NCBI GenBank assembly: GCA_027494055.1
Contig: JAOSJO010000026.1
Location: forward strand, 67,094-131,093
Direction of reading: 5' to 3'
From: Anaerolineae bacterium
Lineage (GTDB): Bacteria; Chloroflexota; Anaerolineae; Aggregatilineales; JAFGMM01
DNA: 64,000 nt
Position numbers and translations under genes: made by a program. Below, piece after piece: positions 1 to 8,433 of this stretch (within the stretch, counting starts at the first letter, position 1; each line of letters begins with the position of its first letter). The notes under the pieces are model-generated. The model was not told the origin of the DNA, made no database searches, and saw only the letters and a program-made list of their open reading frames with translations.

Positions 1-544
1 GCGGCGATGGTCTCGGTGGCGTCGTGGGCAAACACGCCGAAGAACAGGCGGAACCGGTCGTGCGCCTCGGTCTGCGCGGTGGCTTTATCGAACAGCCGCG
101 TGAGATAGGCGAAGCGCGTGCCGTCCAGGTGCTTTGCGTAATCGCCGTAGAAGCGGACCCGCACGCGGTACGCCTGGTAGAAATCCGTGAAGTCCGGGTG
201 CTGCGCCAGACGGGCCAGCCCGGCAAGCGCCATCTCGGCGTAATCGTCGCCGCGTTCGAGCAGGTCCGGGCCAAACACGGGCGACAGGACCGTGTCAAGC
301 CCGTGGTCGAACAGCATACGGTACAGCGCAACGTGCCGCTGTCCGATGGCGTCGAGGTACGCAGCGCCAAAGTTGGCGGCGCCCAGTTGGGCGGCGTCAG
401 GGACTTCCTGCCATCTGTGGCGTGCTCAAGTAGGTACCACCGCCGCGTGCCGTTGATCGGGAAGACGCACACTTTCGGCCCGGCCTCCCGGATCAGGCGG
501 GCAACTTCGAATGTGGGCAAGGCCCGAAACGTCTCGATGTCCAC
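1..544 (-). CDS. Tuberculosinol/kolavelool synthase-like diterpene synthase (5' part, frameshifted)
   Basis: Partial gene running off the left edge. The GTG start at 544 follows an AGGAGG eight bases upstream. The translation aligns from memory with Mycobacterium tuberculosis Rv3378c (tuberculosinol / tuberculosinyl-adenosine synthase) and its Herpetosiphon relative kolavelool synthase: blocks GPKVCVFPINGTRRWYLLE, then MLFDHGLDTVLSPVFGPDLL, then VRVRFYGDYAKHL and RLFFGVFAHDA lie in the same order and spacing. Family members take a bicyclic diterpenyl diphosphate from a class II cyclase and replace or remove the diphosphate. One base seems lost near 415 (frame changes between EHAT and WQEVPDAA); the rest is open. 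The motif that carries catalytic Asp34 in Rv3378c reads N here. A class II diterpene cyclase is expected just beyond the left edge. Family assignment is firm; substrate and product are unknown. Confidence 0.85.
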   Translation of the reverse strand, partial: MDIETFRALPTFEVARLIREAGPKVCVFPINGTRRWYLLEHATDGRKSLTPPNWAPPTLALRTSTPSDSGTLRCTVCCSTTGLTRSCRPCLARTCSNAATITPRWRLPGWPVWRSTRTSRISTRRTACGSASTAITQSTWTARASPISRGCSIKPPRRPRRTTGSACSSACLPTTPPRPSP

Positions 545-640
545 GGCTTGCGCCTCCTGATGTGCGCTACGCAGCGTCACGGCCCGGCGCGGTATGTGCT
601 GCTCCGAATGACGATCCTCACGGCGACACCTCTCAATATT

Positions 641-669
641 ATCTTAATTTTCTCCACGTTAATTGTCAA
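641..669 (-). promoter_or_regulatory. Sigma-70 promoter for the diterpene synthase-like gene
   Basis: On the minus strand TTGACA (669-664) and TAAGAT (646-641) are separated by exactly 17 bases in a locally AT-rich stretch about 100 bases upstream of the start codon. The gene therefore has its own promoter and need not be read through from the acetyltransferase pair upstream. Confidence 0.65.
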
Positions 670-713
670 TGAGTTGTTACGTTTGTCTTCAGTTTTGACA
701 GCACGCGGACGCG

Positions 714-1823
714 CTAGAAGGCAATGGCCGTCAGCAGGCGCGCCAGCCCGCGCAGCAGGCGGTTGTGCGCCGTGAAGAGCACGTACTGGTTCAGCTCCGG
801 CTGGAACCCCAGCCGCTCTTTGGTATCGAACGCGCCGCTCCCCCAGCGCAGCGCCTTCGCCCCCGACTCAATCGCCCGGCGAATGTCGGTATAGCCGAGC
901 AGGAAGTACACAATCGGGACCGCGTAATCCCGGCCTAGCGCCATCACACACCAGGCGTTGCCGTCGCGCAGCATCAGCTCGCAGCCCACCAGCCGGTCGC
1001 CCATCTCCGCCGTGATCCACATGGACTCCACCATGCCGGCATTCTCCAGGATGCCGCGCGTCCACGGGTTGGGCGAGGAGCGGTACTTTGCCTCCACGTT
1101 GCGGATCAGCCCCAACGCCTCGTCGATGCGCGTGACCGCCGCGCGCTCGCAGACCATGACGCTCATCTCTTCGGCGGCGCGCCAGTTGCGCCGGTAGCTC
1201 TTTCGCGTCTTGCGGCTCAGGTGGTCGAGATAGTGCGCGAAATCCGGCCACGCGATGTCCAGCCGCGTGCCCGGCTCGGCGAACGCAAACGGGCGCAGCG
1301 CCTCCGGCCAGCCCGGATACTGCGCCTCATGCTCCGCCAGGTAATCGTAGACCAGGAACAGCGCGTGATGGCGGCGCGCCTGCGCTTCGGCGACGGCAGT
1401 CAGTCGCCGCAGGGCCGCGTCGCGCAGCGGCGGGTCGGGCAGGACCAGCCCGGATACGCTCGACAGCGGCGAGCGACACAGCATGAGCGGCCAGCGGCGC
1501 AGCACCGCGAGCACGAGCCGGCGCAGCGGCTCCCAGTTGACCGGCAGCAACTCCTGGCCGGTGAGGAAGAAGGTCGCCCGCGCGACCGGCTCGCCGCCAT
1601 ACGACAGGATGATGTAGAGCGGTCGCTCTTCGGCCATCGCCGCCTCGCCGAAGCGGTACCAGCGATAGCTGGTGAACGGTCGCCCGGCGCTCAGGCGGTC
1701 CCACGCCGCCTCGCCGACCTCCGCCGCGCCATGCACGATGGCCACCTCGAAATCCGCCGCGTCCGGTTCCGGCGTCGCGGCGGGAGGGGCCAGCGCCGGC
1801 GCGGAGGGCTGCGCCTGGCTCAC
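714..1823 (-). CDS. FemAB/CelD-like GNAT acetyltransferase (copy 2)
   Basis: 369 aa. The C-terminal half has the GNAT-like fold of the FemAB/BioF2 group: a basic helix (LSRKTRKSYRRNW, about 203-215), then W-R-A-A-E-E, and a terminal block ending in G-S-G-A-F-D-T-K-E-R-L-G-F. Such proteins transfer acyl or aminoacyl groups to cell-envelope or polysaccharide substrates; the exact substrate cannot be read from sequence. It is a close paralogue of the gene directly upstream and overlaps its stop by four bases (GTGA), so the two are translationally coupled. The N-terminal 20 residues are Ala/Pro-rich and absent from the partner. No signal peptide or membrane segment is seen, so it is probably cytoplasmic. 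Confidence 0.7.
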   Translation of the reverse strand: MSQAQPSAPALAPPAATPEPDAADFEVAIVHGAAEVGEAAWDRLSAGRPFTSYRWYRFGEAAMAEERPLYIILSYGGEPVARATFFLTGQELLPVNWEPLRRLVLAVLRRWPLMLCRSPLSSVSGLVLPDPPLRDAALRRLTAVAEAQARRHHALFLVYDYLAEHEAQYPGWPEALRPFAFAEPGTRLDIAWPDFAHYLDHLSRKTRKSYRRNWRAAEEMSVMVCERAAVTRIDEALGLIRNVEAKYRSSPNPWTRGILENAGMVESMWITAEMGDRLVGCELMLRDGNAWCVMALGRDYAVPIVYFLLGYTDIRRAIESGAKALRWGSGAFDTKERLGFQPELNQYVLFTAHNRLLRGLARLLTAIAF

Positions 1824-2881
1824 GCCGCCTCCCCCACGCGCGCGCCCAGCCAGTGGCTGATGCGCTGGAACAGCGGCAGCCGGCTCGTGAACAGCACGTA
1901 TTCGCTGTCCATCAACGTGAAGCCCAGCCGCTGCTTGACCGCGTAGGCCTCCCGCCCGCCGAAGAGCAGCCGCGCGCCCTGCTCAATCGCGCTCTGGATC
2001 GCCCGGTAGAGCAACTGAAAGTAGACGTAATCCACGCCGTCGTCAAGGCCGAGCAGCGCGAGGAACTGCGCCCCGCTGTCGCCCAGGAGCAACCCGCAGC
2101 CAACAAGGTCGCCGCCGATGTCCGCCGTCAACCAGGTCGCCTCCACCATTGCCGCGCGTTCGAGCATCCGCACCGTCCAGGGGTCGGGAGGGTCGTCATG
2201 GCGCGCGCCCACGTTGCCGATCAGCCGCATCGCCTGGTCCAGCGGCGTGTTGACCGCCGTGTGCGGCGTGACGGCGATGCCCAGGTCGCGCGCCCGGTTG
2301 CGGTGGCGGCGATAGTCCTTGCGCGCGCCTTTGCTCAGGTCGCGGAGGTAGGCCTCGAAGTCGGGCCAGCGGAGGTCGAGGCGCGTGCGCGGCTCCGAAA
2401 AGGCCGCCTGTGCGAAGGACGCCGGCCAGCCGGGCCAGCCCGTGGCTTCGCGTTCCAGGTGGTCGAAGGCGATGAACGACACACGATGGCGGCCCGCCTG
2501 TTCCTGGGCGGCGGCCACAAGCGCGGCGAGCGCCGCGTCGCGCAGCGGCGGTTCGGGGAGGGTCAGCCCGGACACGGCGACGGGCAGCGGCGCGCGGCAG
2601 ACCATCAACGGCCAGCGGCGCAGCGCCGTCTCGACCGGGCGGCGCACCAGCGCGGACGCTATTGGCAGCGCCTCCTGCATGTCGAGCCAGAACGTGGCGC
2701 GGGCCACGGGCGCGCCGCGCTGCCACAGCACGATGTAGAGCGGCCGGCCATCGTCCAGCACCGCCTCGCCGAAGCGGTACCAGCGGTAACTGGTGAAGGG
2801 TCGCCCGGCGCTCAGGCGGTCCCAGGCCTCCTGGCCGACCTCGTCAACAGAATGGGCAACCTGGACTTCGAAGGCGCTCAC
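1820..2881 (-). CDS. FemAB/CelD-like GNAT acetyltransferase (copy 1)
   Basis: 353 aa, GTG start. Shares with its downstream neighbour the N-terminal block EAWDRLSAGRPFTSYRWYRF and the overall FemAB/CelD-like layout, including the basic segment LSKGARKDYRRHRNRA near residue 190 and a C-terminal YFQLLYRAIQSAIEQGA region. Sequence similarity over the whole length shows a tandem duplication followed by divergence. It is the promoter-proximal gene of the pair. The role (acyl transfer in envelope or exopolysaccharide synthesis) is known for the family in general and inferred here. Confidence 0.7.
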   Translation of the reverse strand: MSAFEVQVAHSVDEVGQEAWDRLSAGRPFTSYRWYRFGEAVLDDGRPLYIVLWQRGAPVARATFWLDMQEALPIASALVRRPVETALRRWPLMVCRAPLPVAVSGLTLPEPPLRDAALAALVAAAQEQAGRHRVSFIAFDHLEREATGWPGWPASFAQAAFSEPRTRLDLRWPDFEAYLRDLSKGARKDYRRHRNRARDLGIAVTPHTAVNTPLDQAMRLIGNVGARHDDPPDPWTVRMLERAAMVEATWLTADIGGDLVGCGLLLGDSGAQFLALLGLDDGVDYVYFQLLYRAIQSAIEQGARLLFGGREAYAVKQRLGFTLMDSEYVLFTSRLPLFQRISHWLGARVGEAA

Positions 2882-3200
2882 CGGCCGGCATCACCCCCAC
2901 ACAGGCAGGCAAATGCGGCGCGCCGCCGCGAAGCGTTGCGCCAGAATATAAATATCATGAATCTGCGCAATGGTCGATGGGACGTCGGTACGGTACTCGG
3001 GTACTTATGGCCGGCAGTCGTTGCAGACATCAAAAGGCGCGCGGTGGGTGGGGCGACCCGCCGGGTCGCCCCTACGCCAGATGCGACAATACCGGGGGGG
3101 CTGGCACACCGTGTCTCCAAACGCGGATTGCTGGATTTGATTGCGAGAATTCAACAAGTTCCCTGGGAGCCATTGTATTGAGAGCCGGCGCACTATCTGC
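2882..3200. other. Intergenic region upstream of the acetyltransferase pair
   Basis: About 320 bases between two minus-strand genes, also lying downstream of malQ. It holds the palindrome at 3050-3072 and, near 3155, a fragment (CAAGTTCCCTGGGAGC) resembling half of the hairpin element at 17892. No convincing gene is seen. Confidence 0.5.
3050..3072. repeat. REP-like palindrome, family 1, copy 1
   Basis: Arms GGGGCGACCCG and its exact reverse complement are separated by one base. The same motif with small changes recurs at 12415, 17978 and 28219, always outside the core of genes. It has the look of a REP or Y-REP element; a hairpin of 11 bp can form on either strand. Confidence 0.75.
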
Positions 3201-4745
3201 CTATTCGCTGCGCTTCACCGCGACGTCGCCGTATTCCTTTGCCTGCTGGTCGGGCCGGCGCTGGTAGAGCCAGGTGAGGTGCGCCAGGCGGTCATTGGCG
3301 CGCGTCTCCAGCATCTCCGGCGTGAAGCGCCACGTCCAGTTGCCGGACGGCTGGCCGGGGGTGTTCATGCGCGCCTCCGCGCCCAGGCCGAGCACGTCTT
3401 GCAGCGGTACGATGAACGAATGCGCCACCGAGCGCATCCCCAGTTGCATCAGCGTATACGCCGGGTCGTTGACCTCCTGGCCGAGGTACTCGGAAATGAA
3501 CCCGCGCGTGTTGTCGTCAACCTCGCTGTTCCACCAGCCGAGCGTCGTGTTGTTGTCGTGCGTGCCGCTGTAGACCACGCTGTTCGGGACGTGGTTATGC
3601 GGCAGGAAGGGGTTCTTGGGGTCGCTCCAGGCGAATTGCAGCACCTTCATCCCTGGCAGGTTGAAAGCGTCGCGCAGCTTCTCCACGCCCTCGGTGATGA
3701 CGCCCAGGTCTTCGGCGATGATGGGTAGCTCGCCAAGCGCCGCCTTCACCGTCGTGAAGAAGTCCGCGCCCGGCCCCTCGACCCAGCGGCCCACGACAGC
3801 CGTCTCCTCCTCGGCGGGGATTTCCCAGTACGCCTCGAAGCCCCGGAAGTGGTCGATGCGCACGAAGTCCACCACGTTGAACGTCGCGCGGAAGCGGTCG
3901 ATCCACCAGCCGTATCCGCGCTGCTTCATCGCGTTCCAGCGGTAGAGCGGGTTGCCCCAGCGCTGCCCTGTCGGGCTGAAGTAATCCGGCGGGACGCCGG
4001 CGATCACGGTGGGATAGCCGCGCGCGTCGAGGGAGTACATGTCGCGGTGCGCCCAGACATCCGCGCTGTCGTGCGCCACGAAGATGGGAATGTCGCCGAA
4101 GAACCGGATGCCCTTCCCGTTGACGTACCGCTTCAGTTCGTCCCACTGCCTGTGGAACACCCACTGCCGGAAGCGGTGTTCGTCGATGCGCCGGGCGTGC
4201 GCCGTGCGTGCCTCTTGCAGCGTCGAGGCGTCGCGCAGCGCCTCGCCCTCCGGCCACTCGACCCAGGGCCGGCCGCCGTGATGGTCCTTCAGCGCGACGA
4301 ACAGCGCGAAGTCCTCCAGCCAATGGGCGTTCGTCGCGCACCAGGCGGCATAGGCGGCCTTCTGTTCGGCGCTGTCACTGGCCGTGAAGCGCGCATACGC
4401 CCGCGAGAGCATCTCGTCGTGGTAACCGATGATCCAGCCGTAGTCCACGCGGTCGGCGGGGAAATCCGGCGCGCCGGCCAGGTCGTCATGGGTGAGCCAC
4501 CCGTCATCGACCAGCCTGTCCAGGCTGATGAGGTTGGGGTTGCCGGCAAAGGCGGAAAGCGTCTGGTAAGGCGAATCGCCGTAGCTCGTCGGGCCGAGAG
4601 GGAGCACCTGCCACACCGTCTGGCTGTTGGCCTCAAGCCAGTCGGCGAAGCGGTACGCCCATTCGCCCAGGTCGCCGATGCCGTAGCGACCGGGGAGGGA
4701 GGTCGGATGGAGCAAGATGCCGCTACAACGGGGGAAGAGGGTCAT
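3201..4745 (-). CDS. malQ: 4-alpha-glucanotransferase (amylomaltase, GH77)
   Basis: 514 aa from the ATG at 4745, which follows AAGGTGG by eight bases; an upstream in-frame start at 4799 lacks such a site. It transfers alpha-1,4-glucan segments between malto-oligosaccharides and releases glucose, in cytoplasmic maltodextrin and glycogen metabolism. All GH77 landmarks are present: N-terminal RCSGILLHPTSLPGRYGIGD, the nucleophile Asp in VRIDHFRGFEAYW, the acid/base Glu in PIIAEDLGV and the third acid in SGTHDNNTT. Length fits the bacterial family. Neighbours show no other glycogen gene. Confidence 0.96.
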   Translation of the reverse strand: MTLFPRCSGILLHPTSLPGRYGIGDLGEWAYRFADWLEANSQTVWQVLPLGPTSYGDSPYQTLSAFAGNPNLISLDRLVDDGWLTHDDLAGAPDFPADRVDYGWIIGYHDEMLSRAYARFTASDSAEQKAAYAAWCATNAHWLEDFALFVALKDHHGGRPWVEWPEGEALRDASTLQEARTAHARRIDEHRFRQWVFHRQWDELKRYVNGKGIRFFGDIPIFVAHDSADVWAHRDMYSLDARGYPTVIAGVPPDYFSPTGQRWGNPLYRWNAMKQRGYGWWIDRFRATFNVVDFVRIDHFRGFEAYWEIPAEEETAVVGRWVEGPGADFFTTVKAALGELPIIAEDLGVITEGVEKLRDAFNLPGMKVLQFAWSDPKNPFLPHNHVPNSVVYSGTHDNNTTLGWWNSEVDDNTRGFISEYLGQEVNDPAYTLMQLGMRSVAHSFIVPLQDVLGLGAEARMNTPGQPSGNWTWRFTPEMLETRANDRLAHLTWLYQRRPDQQAKEYGDVAVKRSE

Positions 4746-5133
4746 AGTCGGTGCCACCTTCATGTGGGTGATTGGGCATATTGATGTAAAAAGGGCCACG
4801 CCCTGTGGCCGCTATTCTACCGGCTGGCAGAACCTTTTACCACGTCGATGCCGGATCGGGCCGCTGGACCGGAAGCAGCACCGATCCGTAACACGAAGTC
4901 ACGAAAGGATTGGGCGTGTTTTTCGTGGTTTCGTCCCTTTCGTGGTTTCGTGCTTCAGACCCGCGCTGCTTCCCGGACTTTGTCATGCGTCGGCCAAGCG
5001 CCGAGAACGCCTGTTGCGCGAATTTATGATACACTAATCATGGCTTTGACCACGGTGCAGGGAGCAATCTGAAACGCCCGCAAAAGGCGGCCCGCAGTGC
5101 GGTACGCTGAGCGGCGTCACGCGGAGTTGGGGG
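4746..5133. other. Divergent intergenic region between malQ and the SRPBCC gene
   Basis: About 390 bases between divergent genes. It contains the dispersed CACGAA-rich element at 4887-4990 and an AT-rich stretch near 5020-5040 that could hold the promoter for the plus-strand gene, although no well-spaced pair of hexamers stands out. Confidence 0.4.
4887..4990. repeat. Dispersed CACGAA/TTCGTG hairpin element, copy 1
   Basis: Begins CGTAACACGAAGTCACGAAA, continues with TTTCGTGGTTTCGTG runs that are complementary to the beginning, and ends GCTTCCCGGACTTTGTC. A second copy with the same order of parts and the same orientation lies at 12261-12367. The inside can fold back on itself, and the 3' flank (about 24 bases) is nearly identical in the two copies, which suggests a small non-coding mobile or REP-like unit. 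Confidence 0.65.
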
Positions 5134-5601
5134 ATGGGACACGTCGAAGCAGAGCTGATCGTGAACGCGCCACCGGAGGCCGTGTGGAACTGCCTCAACG
5201 ATATTGCGCACACGCCTGAATGGGTCGTCGGCCTGGAGGCGGCGGAAGTTGTCACGCCGGGTCCCTTTGGGCTGGGCACGGTCTATCACGACCAAAACCG
5301 CCTCGGCCCATTTCCCCAGGTGACGCCCTGGCGTATCACCACGTTCACGCCGCTGACCCAACAGGTTCACGAGTCCGAATCTGCCGCCCTCCCCTCGAAG
5401 ATGACGCTGAACCTGTCGCCGTCGCCAACGGGCACGCACGTGGTGATGACCGTCGATTACCAGTTTCTCCCGCGCCTGGGGCCGGTGGGCCGCCTGCTGG
5501 AGCGCGTGTTGATGAACCGGCTCCTCAGGCAGGTGTTGCAGCAAAACCTGCTCAACCTGGATGCATATCTGGCGAGCAAATCACACCAGACGCCGCCGTA
5601 A
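5134..5601 (+). CDS. SRPBCC / polyketide cyclase-like ligand-binding protein
   Basis: 155 aa, ATG preceded by GGAG at a normal distance. Starts with the START/SRPBCC signature AELIVNAPPEAVWNCLNDI followed by HTPEWV, and ends in a long C-terminal helix, as in small helix-grip proteins. Family members hold hydrophobic ligands or act as cyclases or dehydratases; nothing here identifies the ligand. Expressed alone: the next gene starts 121 bases on and is unrelated. Cytoplasmic, with no signal peptide. Confidence 0.75.
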   Translation: MGHVEAELIVNAPPEAVWNCLNDIAHTPEWVVGLEAAEVVTPGPFGLGTVYHDQNRLGPFPQVTPWRITTFTPLTQQVHESESAALPSKMTLNLSPSPTGTHVVMTVDYQFLPRLGPVGRLLERVLMNRLLRQVLQQNLLNLDAYLASKSHQTPP

Positions 5602-5722
5602 CAGGCGCGGGGATCGGCAGCCTGGTATGTGGATTCTAACCTTACCCGGACGCCGGGTGAAGCTACAATGAAGATGTGCGCAGAGAGACAGCAGCGCCGG
5701 TGAGCGGCGCAGGAGCGCACGA

Positions 5723-6100
5723 ATGCGGTATAACGTCCTGATCGTGGACGACGATAAGTTGATGGCCGACTCCATGGCCGACCTTATCGCGACGCTGGGC
5801 CACAACCCGATTGCCGTCTACGGCCCACGCAGCGCGATGGACATCCTCAAAGAAGCGGTGCCCGAAATCATCTTCCTCGACGTAAACATGGCCGGCGTTG
5901 ATGGGCTGGAGGTCTGCCGCTACATCCGCCGCGACCCCTTCACGGCAGACATCCCCATCGTCGTGGTCTCCGCCAACGACAGCCAGGCCGACATTGCCGC
6001 CGCCTACAGAGCCGGCGCCAACGAGTACATCGTCAAGCCGGCCTCAATCGATGCTGTTGAGGCGGCCATCGCCCGGTTGTTGAAGAACGACCGCGCGTAA
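5723..6100 (+). CDS. Single-domain response regulator (receiver only)
   Basis: 125 aa, good AGGAG site before the ATG. A CheY-type receiver domain with the acidic pair in LIVDDDKL (residues 8-10), the phospho-acceptor Asp in IIFLDVNMAG, the conserved Ser in VVVSAND and the Lys in EYIVKPAS. There is no output domain, so it works by phosphorylation-dependent protein contacts or as a phosphorelay step. No histidine kinase is adjacent; the nearest is the soluble kinase at 18177. Confidence 0.93.
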   Translation: MRYNVLIVDDDKLMADSMADLIATLGHNPIAVYGPRSAMDILKEAVPEIIFLDVNMAGVDGLEVCRYIRRDPFTADIPIVVVSANDSQADIAAAYRAGANEYIVKPASIDAVEAAIARLLKNDRA

Positions 6101-6104
6101 TCCC

Positions 6105-6659
6105 CTACGGTTCCTCTGGACCTTCGCGCCCCAGGATCACGCCGCCCTTGCCCGCGCCGCGCCGGCGGTCTTCGGCAGGTTCCGCGCCCGGCTGCGCCGA
6201 TTCGTCGTCGATCAGTGCGCTCAGGGTTTCCACCTCGTTGAGGTGCAGGCCAAGCACCGTCGCCCGGTCGATGAGCCGCCGCGCGAGGTCGGGCCGCAGG
6301 CGGCGGCGCAGGTCGTGCGCGTCCGCGAACGGCGTCCAGACGCCCGGCGACGCGCGCAGGAAGTGGGTCGCCGAGGGGCTGCGATGCACCTCCTTGCGGT
6401 AGGCGAGGGTGCTCGCACCTGCGCGTTGCGCCCATGACCACTCCGCGCCCACCGGCGCCGTGGCGTCCGCACCGAGCAGGCACACATAGAGGTCGGCGCG
6501 CTGCACGGCCTCCAGCTGAGCGGCGCGCCGGAGGCTGGCGTGATGTCGATCTGCCAGCCGAGTTCCAGGGGCAGCGTCGCCACGACCTGCCCGACGACCT
6601 CGCGCTCAAGCTCAAGGTCGCGCGTCACGCTCACGGTACAGCCGGATGCGCTCCGCCAT
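6105..6659 (-). CDS. DUF4062/TIR-like N-terminal domain protein (two frame shifts)
   Basis: Pieces in three frames join into one protein: MAERIRLY, then VSVTRDLELEREVVGQVV and LPLELGWQIDITP, then RRAAQLEAVQRADLYVCLLG to the end. The order strand - (S/V)VTRDLE.ERE - helix - strand - RADLYVCLLG is that of DUF4062/TIR-like flavodoxin-type folds found at the start of signalling and NACHT/TPR defence proteins. Here the domain is followed only by a charged tail, so the protein is short. Breaks lie near 6636 and 6535. It is the last gene of a four-gene minus-strand operon and meets the response regulator tail to tail. Function unknown. Confidence 0.45.
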
Positions 6660-6696
6660 CGTTGCCGTCTTTCCGCCATTGCTGCGCCGGCGTGCC

Positions 6697-7008
6697 TCAC
6701 CGCGCGTTCCCGGCGTCCGTGTCGTCCGTGGGCGCGCCGCCCGTCCCCCGGCGGAGGCTGCCGTACTTCCGGAGCCACCACACCACCACCAGCGCCGAAC
6801 CGGCGAGCGGGCCAAGCAGCCCTCCCACCAGCACGCTGAGCGCCGTGCTCGCGCCGAGCGCGTGCAACAGCGCGTAGATTGCCACGCCAAAGACGGCCCA
6901 TGAGGCCGCCAGCGCCGCGCCGAGCAGGCACCCCGCCAGCACCGCGCGCCAGAGCGGCGGCGCGCCTGGGGCAGGGCTTCCCGAATCGTGGTTGGGTTGC
7001 TGCGCCAT
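6697..7008 (-). CDS. Small two-helix membrane protein
   Basis: 103 aa with a polar N-terminus, two hydrophobic segments (about 20-48 and 52-78) joined by a short Gly/Ser turn, and a basic then acidic C-terminal tail. No family is recognised. It begins six bases after the stop of the glycosidase-like gene and precedes the DUF4062-like gene by 37 bases, so it is probably cotranscribed with both. Confidence 0.6.
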   Translation of the reverse strand: MAQQPNHDSGSPAPGAPPLWRAVLAGCLLGAALAASWAVFGVAIYALLHALGASTALSVLVGGLLGPLAGSALVVVWWLRKYGSLRRGTGGAPTDDTDAGNAR

Positions 7009-7014
7009 CTGCCG

Positions 7015-8418
7015 TCAATCCCCCTTCTGCCAGGGCCACCGGGGCAGCGGCGGCGGGCGCACGCCATCCCCGACCAGCGGCGTGACCTCGGCGGCGTCGG
7101 TTTCTTCGATCAGGTACATGGGAAACCCGCCGACCATGCAGTAATCGCCCACCGTCTCCTGGCACGCGGCGGCGGGCAGGCTGACGTAATAGTCGCCATC
7201 GACCGGCGCGATGGTCCGCTCGCGCCCGAAGGCATCGACCAGCGTGGCGCTTTCGGACTGGGCGGCGAACTGCGCGGTCAACCATGCCGGCAGCCGGCTC
7301 CACACCATCGTGATGCGCCGCGCGCCCTGCCGCCAGACCACGCGCCCCACCGTGTGCCGGTCCACCCAGCGGAAGCCCTCCCCACCCTGCATCAGCGCAA
7401 GGGCCACCTGCGTCGTGTCGAAGGCCGGCCTCCGGCTGCCGTCGAGGCGCACCAGCCCGAACGGCTCCGGGTTGGCGGTCAGGTCCGTCTCGATGTCGGT
7501 CATCTTGTAGATGCTCACGCGCGCCGCGCCCGCCGCCATCGCCAGCGCCAGCGCCGGCGGGATGTAGGCGGCCTGCTCGTCGAGCGAGACGACCTTGCTG
7601 GGCGCTTCGACCGGCCACGCCGGGTCCTGGGAGGGCGGCGCGTTCGTCTCGATGAGCCAGACCGGCTTCTCGCCCATGCCGAAGTCGGCCAGCATCGCCC
7701 GGTACAGATCGACCACCTCGTACACCTGCGCCGGGTTGAAGTAGGCGTGCACACACGCCGAATCGAAGTAGTAATTGTGCGCGGCGGCCTCCGGGTCGGC
7801 AGTCAGGAGCGACAACAGCCGGCGGAAGTACAGCTCGCGCCCGTACAGCACGTCCCACCAGTGCGCCATCGCTGCCAGGTGCACCACTGCATCGGGGTTG
7901 GCGTCGCGCGCCGCCAGATAAGCGACGCGCATCAACTGCGCGAAGTCCGCGACCGAGCCGTCCCAGGTGTGCGCCGGGTGGTTCTTATCCCACACGTCCG
8001 GCTCGTTCCAGATGATCCAGTGGTCGATCTGGCCGGCGTACCGGCTCACGGCGTCGCGCACAAACACGCCCCAGGTGTTGTCCGGGTCGTCGAAGGGGAG
8101 GTAAAGGCCTTTGGGAATGAGGGTTGTGGGGTCGCGCGCCCAGTCGGGAATGCCGATCAACAGGCCGACGACCTCCCGGCCGGCGGCCCGCTCGCCGGCC
8201 AGGTCTTCGTCCGTGAATTCGACATCGACCCATTGACCGGGGCGGTCGGGCTGGACCCACGCCCAGTTGATGCGCGCCCGGCCCCACCCCACGCCCAGTT
8301 CGGAGGCTGCATCCGGGGCGTCATAGGCCTCAACCGCGCCGAAGCGCACGTCTGGCCCGGTGGGCTGGACGGCTGCCGCCAGGAGTGTGACGATCAGCAG
8401 GGCAATCCGAACCGGCAT
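7015..8418 (-). CDS. Secreted glycoside hydrolase-like protein (clan GH-A type)
   Basis: 467 aa with an N-terminal signal peptide (MPVRIALLIVTLLAAAVQ). The body resembles a TIM-barrel glycosidase of clan A: an acid/base Glu in HWIIWNEPDVW (Glu near 139), and a second Glu in PVWLIETNAPP (near 258) at the position expected of the nucleophile after strand 7. The closest named families are GH39/GH5-like, but no specific family motif is certain. The C-terminal third looks like a beta-rich domain. It sits inside an operon of membrane proteins (16 and 6 bases to its neighbours). Substrate unknown. Confidence 0.6.
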   Translation of the reverse strand: MPVRIALLIVTLLAAAVQPTGPDVRFGAVEAYDAPDAASELGVGWGRARINWAWVQPDRPGQWVDVEFTDEDLAGERAAGREVVGLLIGIPDWARDPTTLIPKGLYLPFDDPDNTWGVFVRDAVSRYAGQIDHWIIWNEPDVWDKNHPAHTWDGSVADFAQLMRVAYLAARDANPDAVVHLAAMAHWWDVLYGRELYFRRLLSLLTADPEAAAHNYYFDSACVHAYFNPAQVYEVVDLYRAMLADFGMGEKPVWLIETNAPPSQDPAWPVEAPSKVVSLDEQAAYIPPALALAMAAGAARVSIYKMTDIETDLTANPEPFGLVRLDGSRRPAFDTTQVALALMQGGEGFRWVDRHTVGRVVWRQGARRITMVWSRLPAWLTAQFAAQSESATLVDAFGRERTIAPVDGDYYVSLPAAACQETVGDYCMVGGFPMYLIEETDAAEVTPLVGDGVRPPPLPRWPWQKGD

Positions 8419-8433
8419 GGATGGGCCACAACC

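Noticed and set aside
6221..7858. Minus-strand open frame of 545 codons across the glycosidase-like gene and the DUF4062-like gene
   Set aside because: Most of it is out of frame with the real genes; only its short VSVTRDLELERE part belongs to a gene, because of frame breaks there.
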